Of a stretch of DNA of 64,000 bases, positions 44,975 through 53,764 are shown piece by piece. This DNA comes from Bacteriovorax sp. MedPE-SWde (GTDB lineage: Bacteria; Bdellovibrionota; Bacteriovoracia; Bacteriovoracales; Bacteriovoracaceae): the NCBI GenBank assembly GCA_001874305.1, contig MPCU01000007.1, positions 62,001 through 126,000 of the forward strand, written 5' to 3'. The position numbers and the translations under genes are program-made. The notes under the pieces were generated by a model that worked only from the letters and a program-made list of their open reading frames with translations, was not told the DNA's origin and did not search any database. How positions within the stretch are numbered: position 1 is the stretch's first letter; each line of letters starts with the position of its first letter.

Positions 44975-46312
44975 CTAGAGAAAGTGTCTAAAGTCCTTAG
45001 TCTCCATTAATGAACTCATAAGACCAAGAGGGCCTTTCTTGCACGGACCTATATAGAAGACGTCTTTTAGTTTTTCACCTTTAAGAGCAAAGGCCCCATC
45101 GCGAAGGACCATATTCTCAGGAAGATTTAAAGACTTTGCAACTTTTCCAGAAATAACTTCATCACCTATCTTTATATCTAATACTTCATCATTCTTAGAT
45201 ATTACGTTTTCAGATATTAGTAACTCTACTATTTCTTCAAAGAGAAACTCTTCTTTTTCTCCAAGTAGAACCTTAGAGAAAACCTTAATTTGTACATGGC
45301 CATCTTTCTCTTCTTCATACCAAAAAGGAAAGTGTGATCCCATATACTGCTTACTAAAATTATAAAAAGGAAGGGATCTCTTCATAACAACATCACGTTT
45401 TACATTTAAAACGTAATTACCGTAGAGTCCCTCAGTATCGAGTCTCAGAGGTATTTGCCTTGGACGACCACCAATGAAAGTTAATTTACGAGGGTGAACA
45501 ATTCCTTCAAAACTATTGAGCTCTACACACCAAGGTCTTCCTTTATGGAATTTCCACTCTCTAATTTGAGAATCTCTAAAATTACCACCCCTACTTTCTA
45601 GAAGTTCTCTTAGTTTCTCTATTATGATATCAGTCTCAAGAAAGTATCTTGGTCCAATCATGCTACAAAAGAGATGGAAGGCCTCAACCTTAGGCATTGA
45701 AACTGTAAGAACATCGTGAAAAATTGATCTCATCGTGTATGAGAAAAGAGCTTTAGTATCATCAAAGCCATCATCCATTGAAATCTTTTTAAAGAAGATT
45801 TCAAATATATCTGTGACGTAGTCAGGACAATGATTAGAGAAAGTCGCATAGTTAAAATTTTGTAATGTTTTAAAGCGACAAAGAGTTTTCCCTAGTCTCT
45901 CACACATATCAAAATATGATTCATTAAATGAATCTTCAGTAATCCCACCAGAGTCTATATGCTCAAGTATTTCAAAGAAGTACTCAGGAAGCTTTCGAGC
46001 AAGCTCAACTAAGTTATGGTAAGGGTTATCTCTACCTAGAACAACTTCAGTTTTATCCATTTTTGCTATAAAAGGACTTACCTTTAAGTAACTACTGAGG
46101 TCGTGTAAATATGGTGTTTCGAGGTCTTCACCCCAGGCCTTTATAAAGGAACTCTCCATTGGTGAAAAGTATTTAAAATGTCCATCATCACGAGAGATTC
46201 TATCATCATTTAAAATGAGTACATCATGTCTCTCTATTATCAATTGATATGCTAAGAGATAAGACAGATAATTTTGTCCGACAATGATTGTATCTATATT
46301 TTTATTAAGCAT
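44975..46312 (-). CDS. FAD/NAD(P)-binding-fold protein of unknown function
   Basis: 445 residues. The N terminus (DTIIVGQNYLSYLLAYQLI..HDVLILNDD) has the layout of an FAD-binding Rossmann motif, with the Gly pattern degraded. The middle segment (EAFHLFCSMIGPRYFLETDI, IIEKLRELLESRGGNF) resembles phytoene-desaturase-like amine oxidases. Catalysis and cofactor are unproven. Its start overlaps the WaaA-like gene by 8 nt, so the two are translationally coupled and may act on the same envelope substrate. Confidence 0.65.
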   Translation of the reverse strand: MLNKNIDTIIVGQNYLSYLLAYQLIIERHDVLILNDDRISRDDGHFKYFSPMESSFIKAWGEDLETPYLHDLSSYLKVSPFIAKMDKTEVVLGRDNPYHNLVELARKLPEYFFEILEHIDSGGITEDSFNESYFDMCERLGKTLCRFKTLQNFNYATFSNHCPDYVTDIFEIFFKKISMDDGFDDTKALFSYTMRSIFHDVLTVSMPKVEAFHLFCSMIGPRYFLETDIIIEKLRELLESRGGNFRDSQIREWKFHKGRPWCVELNSFEGIVHPRKLTFIGGRPRQIPLRLDTEGLYGNYVLNVKRDVVMKRSLPFYNFSKQYMGSHFPFWYEEEKDGHVQIKVFSKVLLGEKEEFLFEEIVELLISENVISKNDEVLDIKIGDEVISGKVAKSLNLPENMVLRDGAFALKGEKLKDVFYIGPCKKGPLGLMSSLMETKDFRHFL

Positions 46313-47630
46313 TATGATTATCCAAAATTTTAACTAATTTATTCATTTCCATTTCATTATGAGATAAGAATTCTGAGATATCCAGTTGAGATTTCTTTTC
46401 ATCTTGAATATTGACAACGTAGCTACCAAGTTTCTTTAAGTCCTCAACTATAGCAACTTTATATCCAGAGTCTATAATGAGATCATACTCTGTCGATCTA
46501 TGAACTCCGGGGCCACATAGAATCCTTGTATCGGCCATAAACGCTTCAAGTAGAGAATGAACACCTTTTCCAAAGCCTCCACCAACATAGACGCTAGGGA
46601 ACATAGGATAAATTTCACAAAGAAGACCTGGCAGACAAGAGATCACTAAGCCCGGCCTTTCTTTATACTTCTTTAAGACATCGCTAATATCTTGTGAACT
46701 AGCGTTTCTATCTAATATATACACTTTCAAGTCTTTGGTGATTTCGCTTATTCGTTCTGTAATTTCTTCTAAGAACTCACGAGATAACTTGTGTGGGGCC
46801 AGATAAACAAATTTCTCTCCGGACTTTATAGCCTCTACAAATCGCTCATCTTTAAAGACGTCAGACTCTTCTGGCCAAAACTGTGCTAAACAGAGTCTAT
46901 CGCTCTTTTCCTTCACATCAAATAACTCTTTTAAAGAAGAGGCCAACTCATTCTTGTGAAAGTTCTTTTGTCTCTTTGAAATTTGCAAGGATCTTAAATC
47001 TAGAGCTGGATGAATGTTTACTGTATCGAGTGCTCCTGAAAAGAATTTATAATCTCTATCTGTGGCACAAAAGACATCACTAAATGATTCATAGATAATC
47101 TTCTTAACTAACCAACCTAGTCCCTGATTTGTAGAGCTCTTCATACTCGCGGAATAGAGAACAAAGCGAGAAAGCTTACTACCAAGAGTGAGAAGTTCCG
47201 GAAAGAAGTCATATCTCACCATGACCATCTTCTTAGCAGTCGACCAGTGAAGAAGATTCTGGCCGATAATAAAAGGGAAGAACTCTATAATTGGTAAACG
47301 AAGATAGCGAATTTGATCGTCATAGTTTTTAGAGAATGCTTGAACCTTTGACTCAACACTTGGTGATGTAAAAACTAGCTCTAGCTTATGCCCTCGAACT
47401 AGCAACACCTCCAAAAGAGATTTTATTTGCTCAAACTCCCCTTCACTAGAAAAGTGAAAGAGGACCTCTGCCCTTTCGTGGGTTTGTGAGAAGCTGATAC
47501 ATTGCGCTTCTTTTAAATTTCTCCTCTCAAACTTTACTCGATCTTTTAAAGGTCCAAAGAAAGATAGAGCTTTGACCAAGGGCCAGATTAAAAGTCGAAT
47601 TAATAGTGTAAGTATAAGAAGAATAGGCAT
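46305..47630 (-). CDS. WaaA (Kdo transferase)-like glycosyltransferase
   Basis: 441 residues. An N-terminal TM anchor (about 3-25) is followed by a GT-B fold with WaaA features: FSSEGEFEQIKSLLEVLLVRG where WaaA has the ASxGE motif, and the donor-side block PSVYVGGGFGKGVHSLLEAF...LCGPGVHRST. Kdo transferases join Kdo to lipid A at the inner membrane. Divergence from the ASxGE core makes the sugar and acceptor uncertain; it may be a paralogue with another substrate. No lipid-A gene is adjacent. Confidence 0.72.
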   Translation of the reverse strand: MPILLILTLLIRLLIWPLVKALSFFGPLKDRVKFERRNLKEAQCISFSQTHERAEVLFHFSSEGEFEQIKSLLEVLLVRGHKLELVFTSPSVESKVQAFSKNYDDQIRYLRLPIIEFFPFIIGQNLLHWSTAKKMVMVRYDFFPELLTLGSKLSRFVLYSASMKSSTNQGLGWLVKKIIYESFSDVFCATDRDYKFFSGALDTVNIHPALDLRSLQISKRQKNFHKNELASSLKELFDVKEKSDRLCLAQFWPEESDVFKDERFVEAIKSGEKFVYLAPHKLSREFLEEITERISEITKDLKVYILDRNASSQDISDVLKKYKERPGLVISCLPGLLCEIYPMFPSVYVGGGFGKGVHSLLEAFMADTRILCGPGVHRSTEYDLIIDSGYKVAIVEDLKKLGSYVVNIQDEKKSQLDISEFLSHNEMEMNKLVKILDNHNA

Positions 47631-47825
47631 ATAAGAAATTATAGGGATGAATTTCCGATATTAAAATCAATAATTTCAAATGTTTTCATTATAAAAACAT
47701 GCATTTTGACACCAAATGGCCCCAATCCTCGTCATATTTTCACAGTTGAAGAAGAAAAGATTACATTTTCTTACATTTGGAAGACTAACTGTATCCTTTA
47801 TGTGAAATTTGTTGTCATTCTATCC

Positions 47826-47835
47826 CGCCTAGGCG
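47826..47835. promoter_or_regulatory. 10-bp GC-rich palindrome
   Basis: CGCCTAGGCG lies 72 nt upstream of the barrel gene at 47907, in an otherwise AT-rich 276-bp gap between divergent genes that contains no other gene that I see. It may be an operator. Confidence 0.3.
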
Positions 47836-47906
47836 AGATTTGAAGAACGATAAGAGAAAATTTAAAATTTATTTATACACAAGAGACGCATAATTAGGGA
47901 GAGACG

Positions 47907-48779
47907 ATGAGACACTTTTTTAAGGGGCTTGTTCTAGCTGTAGTAACAACTACGGTTCTAGCAACAGTAGCAACTAACACTAAGATTACTTCAAGCTCAG
48001 GAAATGCAAGTACAACTTACTTCAATTTTTCTGACTCATGGAAGAAACTTCAAAAATCACCATTTTCACTAGCATACCTAAACGAAGGTGTTATTGGTAC
48101 ATATGGAGCGAAAGGTTTATATACTAACCATTACTTCTATGCTGGATACAAGATTGATAAGTATCACTCATTTAAAATTGTTCCTGCTTTTAAAACTGAT
48201 TACACAGGTGACAATAACAACGAAAGTAAAACTCAAAGAGGAAATGGCGACGCTCATACAGAGTATCAATATACAACTTTTAGACTTTATAGAAACTCAA
48301 TCCTAAAAGAAAGTAAGCACGGAATTGGGCTTAGTGGACAAATCAGACACTACGAATACAATGATAATAATCGTGAAAAAGGTCAACTTACAAAGCAAAG
48401 AATCTACCCATACTTCTCAAAGAGTTTTGGTAACAAACTTTCACTTTCTGTTCCATTCTTTACAGAATTCGTACACGGAAGCACAAAGAGAGAAAGAAAT
48501 GACTATGTAGGTGCAACACTAACTTATAGTGCAAATGACAGTTGGGCATTCTCAACTGGTGCTGAGTACTACACGACTAATAACGAAGACTCAACTAGTG
48601 ACAAAGAATACTACACAATCACACCAGCAGAAGTATCTTGGGCAAGAGGTCGTTTCTCTGCAAGTGCAAGTGCTACATTTGACGTAGCTGCATCAAAAGA
48701 TAGATTTGATGGATTCAACAACAAATGGTGGAAGAACAATGGTTCATTCGTAACTTCACTATATTACTCATTCTTCTAA
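47907..48779 (+). CDS. Putative outer-membrane beta-barrel protein
   Basis: 290 residues. A signal peptide (about 1-20) precedes a mature part full of alternating, Tyr/Ser/Asn-rich strands (YKIDKYHSFKIVPAF, HTEYQYTTFRLYRNS, GATLTYSANDSWAFS) and ends S-L-Y-Y-S-F-F, a typical barrel terminus. The family is not recognised; the substrate is unknown. GGGAGAG lies about 3-9 nt before the ATG. It has its own terminator. Confidence 0.78.
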   Translation: MRHFFKGLVLAVVTTTVLATVATNTKITSSSGNASTTYFNFSDSWKKLQKSPFSLAYLNEGVIGTYGAKGLYTNHYFYAGYKIDKYHSFKIVPAFKTDYTGDNNNESKTQRGNGDAHTEYQYTTFRLYRNSILKESKHGIGLSGQIRHYEYNDNNREKGQLTKQRIYPYFSKSFGNKLSLSVPFFTEFVHGSTKRERNDYVGATLTYSANDSWAFSTGAEYYTTNNEDSTSDKEYYTITPAEVSWARGRFSASASATFDVAASKDRFDGFNNKWWKNNGSFVTSLYYSFF

Positions 48780-48807
48780 AGAGAATATATAAAATTACAA
48801 ATATACC

Positions 48808-48837
48808 AAAGGCGATCTTAACTGATCGCCTTTTTTT
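48808..48837 (+). terminator. Rho-independent terminator
   Basis: AGGCGATC / GATCGCCT with a 6-nt loop, followed by TTTTTTT, about 30 nt after the barrel gene. Confidence 0.88.
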
Positions 48838-48952
48838 ATATTTAGAAACCTAAATACCTAAAATCATTACCATATAAAAACACACAGATATTACTAAAAT
48901 TGTGGCAAAATTTGCCGAAAAGTCTCTCGTAACAATAGTTATGGGGGAAGTA

Positions 48953-50164
48953 ATGGCCAAGGCCCAATTAGAAGACCAAAAGAAAACGATTGCTGACTAC
49001 TTATTAAAAGAAGAACAAGTGGCCACGGGACAATTTCCAAGAGATGAGATCTTTGAGATTCAAGTGGAGTCAAAGATTATTGGACCTTTTTGGCAAGAAG
49101 ACCTTAAAGAGTTTCTCTCAGATGCTAATCTCTATAGTGAGTCAACACAAGTAAAGTCCCTCGAAGAAGGAGACTGGAAAAGTGTTTACAATCATCCCTA
49201 CTTTCAAAGAAGAAGGCCAAGTCTAGTTTCTAGCGAAGGTATGACAAATGTCGAAGAAGTTTTCTATCTTTTAAAAGATGGACAAAAGAACGGACCTTTT
49301 CAAAAAGAAAAACTTCAAACAATGGTCGACTCAATGGAGCTACTCCTAAACGATTTTGTCTCAATTGATGAGGGGCAAAGCTGGGGAAAACTCTATGAAG
49401 TAGATGGTTTTGATAGAAGAACTAAAAATCATGAAAACTTACCACATAAACCAGAAGGCCATGTCTTTGATAACTCTGTGTATGATGCAGACAAAGCTCT
49501 CGCCCAAGCGGACATAATTTCAGAAGAAACAGATGCTATCGTAGGTCTGGCCTATATAGGGCACCTCAATGAAGGTAAGAGAAAAGTACATATCGAAGAA
49601 ACATCAAATACCAATAGAAGCTTTAACGAGCAGTCCGAGGAAAGCCCTTCAGGGCTAAAGAATATTGCTCTAATATCAGTCCTTTCGCTGTCATTAATAG
49701 GCTCAGTATACTTTGCATATGAGATCATGTCTGGATCACCTGCTCCTATTAAGAAAGAAAAGAATGTTGCCAAACGAGAAGTAACCAATAATGTGAAGAG
49801 AGCACCGGCCAAGAAGCGTCAAAGAGTTAAAGCAGCTAAGAAAAAGGCTAAGCCATTTCAGGTTGTAACAGGAAAACAAGTTACGAGAAGTAGTGAAAGT
49901 ATAAAGAAGGCCGAATTTTTAAAGTCAAAGAGTATGACAAGTGGAGCAATTATAAGAGAGGTTCCACCTGAAGCTATATTTGACGACGCAAACGAAGCTG
50001 TAGAATTAGATCCAATTAGAAGTAGAGTTTCAAGGGATGTTCTCAATCCAAGGGACGACTTTGATAGCGAACTAAGTGACGAAGAGCTTCAGGATTTCTC
50101 AAGAAACCTTGGACCAGTTGATGAAGATGGAAACCCGATTGACGCGGAACTAGAAGAAGAATAA
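48953..50164 (+). CDS. Membrane protein with tandem GYF_2-like domains
   Basis: 403 residues from the ATG at 48953, chosen for its GGGGGA 5 nt upstream; the frame is open from a GTG at 48902. Two repeats resemble the GYF_2 domain: IIGPFWQEDLKEFL and KNGPFQKEKLQTMV, each after a short strand. One TM segment (IALISVLSLSLIGSVYFAY) follows near residue 240, then a Lys/Arg-rich stretch and an acidic C-terminal tail (SDEELQDF...DAELEEE). This suggests a scaffold or docking protein across the inner membrane. It precedes tmk on the same strand. Confidence 0.7.
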   Translation: MAKAQLEDQKKTIADYLLKEEQVATGQFPRDEIFEIQVESKIIGPFWQEDLKEFLSDANLYSESTQVKSLEEGDWKSVYNHPYFQRRRPSLVSSEGMTNVEEVFYLLKDGQKNGPFQKEKLQTMVDSMELLLNDFVSIDEGQSWGKLYEVDGFDRRTKNHENLPHKPEGHVFDNSVYDADKALAQADIISEETDAIVGLAYIGHLNEGKRKVHIEETSNTNRSFNEQSEESPSGLKNIALISVLSLSLIGSVYFAYEIMSGSPAPIKKEKNVAKREVTNNVKRAPAKKRQRVKAAKKKAKPFQVVTGKQVTRSSESIKKAEFLKSKSMTSGAIIREVPPEAIFDDANEAVELDPIRSRVSRDVLNPRDDFDSELSDEELQDFSRNLGPVDEDGNPIDAELEEE

Positions 50165-50188
50165 CAAAAATTTCATAGTCTTACAGTT

Positions 50189-50215
50189 CATAGCTATGGT
50201 AAAACATAGCTATGG
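50189..50215 (+). repeat. Tandem palindrome CATAGCTATGG over the tmk start
   Basis: CATAGCTATGG occurs at 50189-50199 and 50205-50215, 16 nt apart. Each CATAGCTATG is a perfect palindrome. The second copy contains the tmk ATG. Confidence 0.65.
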
Positions 50216-50892
50216 ATACAATAGAAAACACACTAATCAATCAATTTAGATCACCTGCATTTCCTGGCTCATTCTTTATTTCCTTTGAGGGAATTGAAGG
50301 TGCTGGAAAATCATCTCAAATCGTAAAAATTAAAGAATACCTCGAAGAGAAGAACTTTAATGTCATCGTACTTAGAGAACCAGGTGGAACATCATTTGGC
50401 GAGAAACTAAGACAAGCGATCTTAAACTCAGAAAAAGATATTCATCCTGTAGCGGAAGCACATCTCTTCTGTTCAGCAAGAGCACAGCTCTTAACATCAG
50501 TAGTTCTTAAAGAACTAGCAGAGCCTAATACAGTAATCATTTGTGATAGGTTTATTGATAGTACATTGGCCTATCAAGGTGTTGCTAGAGATCTTGGTGT
50601 GGATAATATTCTAAAAATGCACTCAATATTCCCTCTCAATCTTGTTCCACATGTTACTTTCTATTTGAGAATAGATTTAGAAACATCACTTGAAAGACAG
50701 AGAATGAGAAATCTTCCTAAAGATTACTTTGAATCAAGAGACAATAGTTTTCACACAAAGCTTATTGAAGGTTATGATCTAGCGAGTGATCTATTTAAAG
50801 ATAGAATTAAGACTATCGACGGATCAAAAACAACTGACGAAGTCTACCTTAAGCTAAAGTCTGAAATTGATCAGTTACTTTTTGAAAAGTAG
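50212..50892 (+). CDS. tmk: Thymidylate kinase
   Basis: 226 residues. It phosphorylates dTMP to dTDP. The P-loop GIEGAGKS lies at 27-34, LREPGGTSFGEKLR follows, and DRFIDSTLAYQG is the family DRY/F-type motif. There are about 20 extra residues before the first strand. No Shine-Dalgarno sequence is visible; the ATG sits within a tandem palindrome. It opens the tmk-holB-ricT run, an order also known in Bacillus. Confidence 0.96.
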   Translation: MDTIENTLINQFRSPAFPGSFFISFEGIEGAGKSSQIVKIKEYLEEKNFNVIVLREPGGTSFGEKLRQAILNSEKDIHPVAEAHLFCSARAQLLTSVVLKELAEPNTVIICDRFIDSTLAYQGVARDLGVDNILKMHSIFPLNLVPHVTFYLRIDLETSLERQRMRNLPKDYFESRDNSFHTKLIEGYDLASDLFKDRIKTIDGSKTTDEVYLKLKSEIDQLLFEK

Positions 50893-50905
50893 ATAAGTAG
50901 TAACA

Positions 50906-51724
50906 ATGCTAAAGAACGCACTTCTTTCAAAGTACAAGAATAACAACTTGTCACACTTCTATATTCTAACTTGTCCTCTCCCTGAACATAGGGCGAGGGT
51001 CTTCTTAGAGGATTGGACGAAAGACTTTCTCATTGGTGTTCTTGAAACTCAAAAGACTTACTGTAGTAAAGAAAAATTGAAAAAGGGCCTAGAAATGGGT
51101 CATTCAGATATTCAATTTATATCGACTAAGAATAAAACCTATACTTTAAAAGACAAAGACTTTGATGAGTTCTTTAAGTTCCTAGACCATAAGTCACTTG
51201 AGCTAGGTCATAAGTTTATTGTGGTATGGGATGCCCATAAAATAACTGAAACATTAGCAAACAAGCTCCTAAAAACTCTTGAAGAGCCTCCTGTTGATAT
51301 TACAATTTTATTTATCGATCCCATGAACAAAGAAATGCTTCCGACAATTGCATCAAGGGCCATCTCTTTAAATCTCCCTCTACCTAAAGAGGAGTTGAAT
51401 CCTTCATTAGGGCCACAGGGTCGTGATTTCCCAACATGGGTAAAGAACTCGGTGCATAACGAAGATAAGACTGTTCTCAGCATGTCCCAGCTAGTTACAA
51501 GAGAGATACCTCTCTATCAATTTATTGAAGAGATAAGAGGAAATAAAGGCGCTGAAGAGCTTCTTATTAAAGTTCTTATGCAATGGGTTACTCAAAGTGA
51601 TGCCAACGGTCAAAGCCTAGATTTAATGAAGCAACAACTTAAGTTAGTTGATCATCAAAAAGTCTTCAATGGTCCCTCTCAATACAGACTAGTCCCTCTT
51701 CTCAAAAAATTATTTACGCTATAG
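50906..51724 (+). CDS. holB: DNA polymerase III delta-prime-like subunit
   Basis: 272 residues, shorter than E. coli HolB (334). The segment ITETLANKLLKTLEEPP and ILFIDPMNKEMLPTIASRA match the clamp-loader sensor/SRC region; the Walker A is degenerate, as expected for delta prime. It lies 13 nt after tmk. Assignment rests on this motif and on the conserved tmk-holB-ricT order. Confidence 0.88.
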   Translation: MLKNALLSKYKNNNLSHFYILTCPLPEHRARVFLEDWTKDFLIGVLETQKTYCSKEKLKKGLEMGHSDIQFISTKNKTYTLKDKDFDEFFKFLDHKSLELGHKFIVVWDAHKITETLANKLLKTLEEPPVDITILFIDPMNKEMLPTIASRAISLNLPLPKEELNPSLGPQGRDFPTWVKNSVHNEDKTVLSMSQLVTREIPLYQFIEEIRGNKGAEELLIKVLMQWVTQSDANGQSLDLMKQQLKLVDHQKVFNGPSQYRLVPLLKKLFTL

Positions 51725-51787
51725 ACCTAGACAAAACATAGTTAAATTGTGAAAATTACTATTTAAATCTAATAGGTTCAAATATAT

Positions 51788-53176
51788 ATGACAGAAGCGA
51801 CTAATAATAAGCCGAGTGAAAACTCTGATAAATCACAGAATAATAAGCATCAAAAGAAAGTCCTTAAACAGGACGAGAAGCTTGTTCGTGATCAAGAAGA
51901 GCGCTACACAGAAGGTGAAGAACTACAATTTGTTAGAGTAAGGTTTCCTGGTAATGCAAAAAGTCAGCCCTTCCTTCTAGGCTCTAGAAACTTTGTATAC
52001 GGACAAAAAGTAATCGCAATGAGTGATAGAGGGATGACGGTTGGTTATGTTAATTCATTTCCATACACAGTTACTTTCGACAAGTCGATGCTACCAATTA
52101 GAACGATATCAAAAGTCGCAACACCTGAAGATATCGAAGAGCAAAAGAACTTTCTACAAAAAGAAAATGATGCTGAAGTATTATGCATCAGACTAATAGC
52201 AAAGCATAACCTCAATATGAACCTAACCCACGTTGAGTTCATTCAATTCGGAAAGAAGGCGGTATTTTATTTCACTGCACCTGAAAGGGTTGATTTTAGA
52301 AATCTCGTAAAAGACCTCGTTTCTGATTTAAAAATGAGAATTGAACTAAGACAGATTTCAGTAAGAGACAGAGCTGCGGCCCTTGGAGCCATTGGTGCTT
52401 GTGGGTTACAAACGTGTTGTTCTTCATTTCTTACAAACTATGGGAATGCCAGTATAAAAATGGCAAAGAACCAAAACCTAGCTCTTATACCTGCAAAGAT
52501 TAATGGTGTATGTGGTCAGGTTAAATGTTGTATGAAGTATGAGGATGATGTTTATTCTCAAAAGAGAAAATTCCTTCCACTTGAGCAAACTTTCATCAAA
52601 GTAAAAAACGGTGACGTTGGAAAGGTTATAAAGCTTCACCTTCTTATAGAGCAATTTGAAATGCTCACTGACAAAGGTCAGATCAGAAGATATGCAAAGA
52701 ATCAGTTTGATGCAAAGAAATCATTTCCACCAAAAGAGTGGAGATTTCCACGTGAGTTCAGATCTATTATCTCAGAGACAAGTACAGTTATTGGTCTTGC
52801 AGAGTTAGAGGAAGAACAGAGAGAGAACTCTTTAGAAAATGATGGTCTTGGAAAGAGAACACAGATCTCTGTTGAGCGCACAGTTGAGGCTAAAGACAAG
52901 GCCGAAGCCAAAACTGAAGAAAAACCTGAAGTTTCAGCTAAGGATAATAAGTCTTCTGAAAATAAAGAATCAGAAGGTGATCGTCCTCAAACCAATAGAA
53001 ATAGAAACAACAGAAATAGAAATAGAAACAGAAATAGAAGACCACAAAATAAAAATCAAAAAGAGCAAGGTTCTACTGAAACAAAGACGGATGGTGCCCC
53101 AAGGCCAGCAAAGAAGAGTTACAGAAGAAATAAGAAACCACAAGGTGAAGGACAATCACCTAAGAAGTCGGAATAA
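51788..53176 (+). CDS. ricT: PSP1-domain protein (RicT/YaaT-like)
   Basis: 462 residues. The PSP1 core shows LGAIGACGLQTCCSSFLTNY and NGVCGQVKCCMKYE; the clustered cysteines bind an iron-sulfur cluster in the RicAFT complex of Bacillus (known of the family). RicT there affects RNA maturation by RNase Y. The C terminus (about 350-462) is a low-complexity basic tail, first Glu/Lys-rich and then with N-R repeats, that probably binds RNA. The end overlaps the convergent hydrolase-like gene by 21 nt. Confidence 0.9.
   Translation: MTEATNNKPSENSDKSQNNKHQKKVLKQDEKLVRDQEERYTEGEELQFVRVRFPGNAKSQPFLLGSRNFVYGQKVIAMSDRGMTVGYVNSFPYTVTFDKSMLPIRTISKVATPEDIEEQKNFLQKENDAEVLCIRLIAKHNLNMNLTHVEFIQFGKKAVFYFTAPERVDFRNLVKDLVSDLKMRIELRQISVRDRAAALGAIGACGLQTCCSSFLTNYGNASIKMAKNQNLALIPAKINGVCGQVKCCMKYEDDVYSQKRKFLPLEQTFIKVKNGDVGKVIKLHLLIEQFEMLTDKGQIRRYAKNQFDAKKSFPPKEWRFPREFRSIISETSTVIGLAELEEEQRENSLENDGLGKRTQISVERTVEAKDKAEAKTEEKPEVSAKDNKSSENKESEGDRPQTNRNRNNRNRNRNRNRRPQNKNQKEQGSTETKTDGAPRPAKKSYRRNKKPQGEGQSPKKSE
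52994..53041 (+). repeat. Hexamer-like tandem repeat coding for Asn-Arg repeats
   Basis: A degenerate AATAGA/AACAGA tandem tract inside ricT encodes (N-R)n. Such tracts are prone to slippage, so repeat number may vary between strains. Confidence 0.75.
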
Positions 53177-53764
53177 CTCTTTTTCAATATAATCAAGACA
53201 AAGATGGCGAGGGAAGTTCATTGAATAGTACTCTCGCCTATTATTCAAATTCCTCAAGACAGAAGTATCAATTAATTCATCTCGAATATCATAAATCACT
53301 TCAACATTAGGATAATCATCTAGAGAGTTTATATCTAGCTTTGACTGTAGATCTAATATCTGTTGATAGTGCTTCACTAAACAAAATGAGTGAACACGCC
53401 ATGATGGTCTATTAAAGCTAGGAATCTTAAGATTCGCAGGAAGATAGTTCATAACTTTCGAAGTAACTCTCCCCTTAAAGGCCGGTGAAATTAATTTTAT
53501 CTTAGAGCTTTTAACTTCATCTAAAATATCACTAATAACAAGGGCGCCAAGAGAGTGGCAAAAGATATAATCAAAACTCTTATCTGAGAGAAAGTTTTTT
53601 AGCTCTGATGAATAAGTACTTATGTTCTTATTATGAAAGGCATCTCTATCGGGAAGATTAGATGCGAAGAGAAAGATCTCTCCCCCATCAAAGCGGGAGA
53701 GAATATCTTTATATAGTGCTCCAGACTGATTAAGGCCTGGAACAATCAGATAACTAAAAGTCAC
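53156..53764 (-). CDS. Alpha/beta-hydrolase-like protein
   Basis: About 202 residues. The pattern SYLIVPGLNQSG (first strand and oxyanion turn), CHSLGALVISD (nucleophile elbow, Ser in G/C-H-S-L-G), D in YDIRDELID and H in FPRHLCLDY suggest the Ser-Asp-His triad of small RBBP9-type or lipase-like hydrolases. The start is uncertain: the ORF extends to a TTG at 53791 inside asnS, but I prefer the GTG at 53764; neither has a good ribosome site. The substrate is unknown. Confidence 0.68.
   Translation of the reverse strand: MTFSYLIVPGLNQSGALYKDILSRFDGGEIFLFASNLPDRDAFHNKNISTYSSELKNFLSDKSFDYIFCHSLGALVISDILDEVKSSKIKLISPAFKGRVTSKVMNYLPANLKIPSFNRPSWRVHSFCLVKHYQQILDLQSKLDINSLDDYPNVEVIYDIRDELIDTSVLRNLNNRREYYSMNFPRHLCLDYIEKELFRLLR

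Noticed and set aside
48902-48952. GTG-initiated N-terminal extension of the GYF-like protein
   Set aside because: The ATG at 48953 has GGGGGA at ideal distance and the extension carries no domain.
52839-53192. Alternative-frame ORF over the ricT tail
   Set aside because: It is produced by the repetitive AATAGA tract and Lys/Glu-rich codons; the ricT frame carries the recognised domain.
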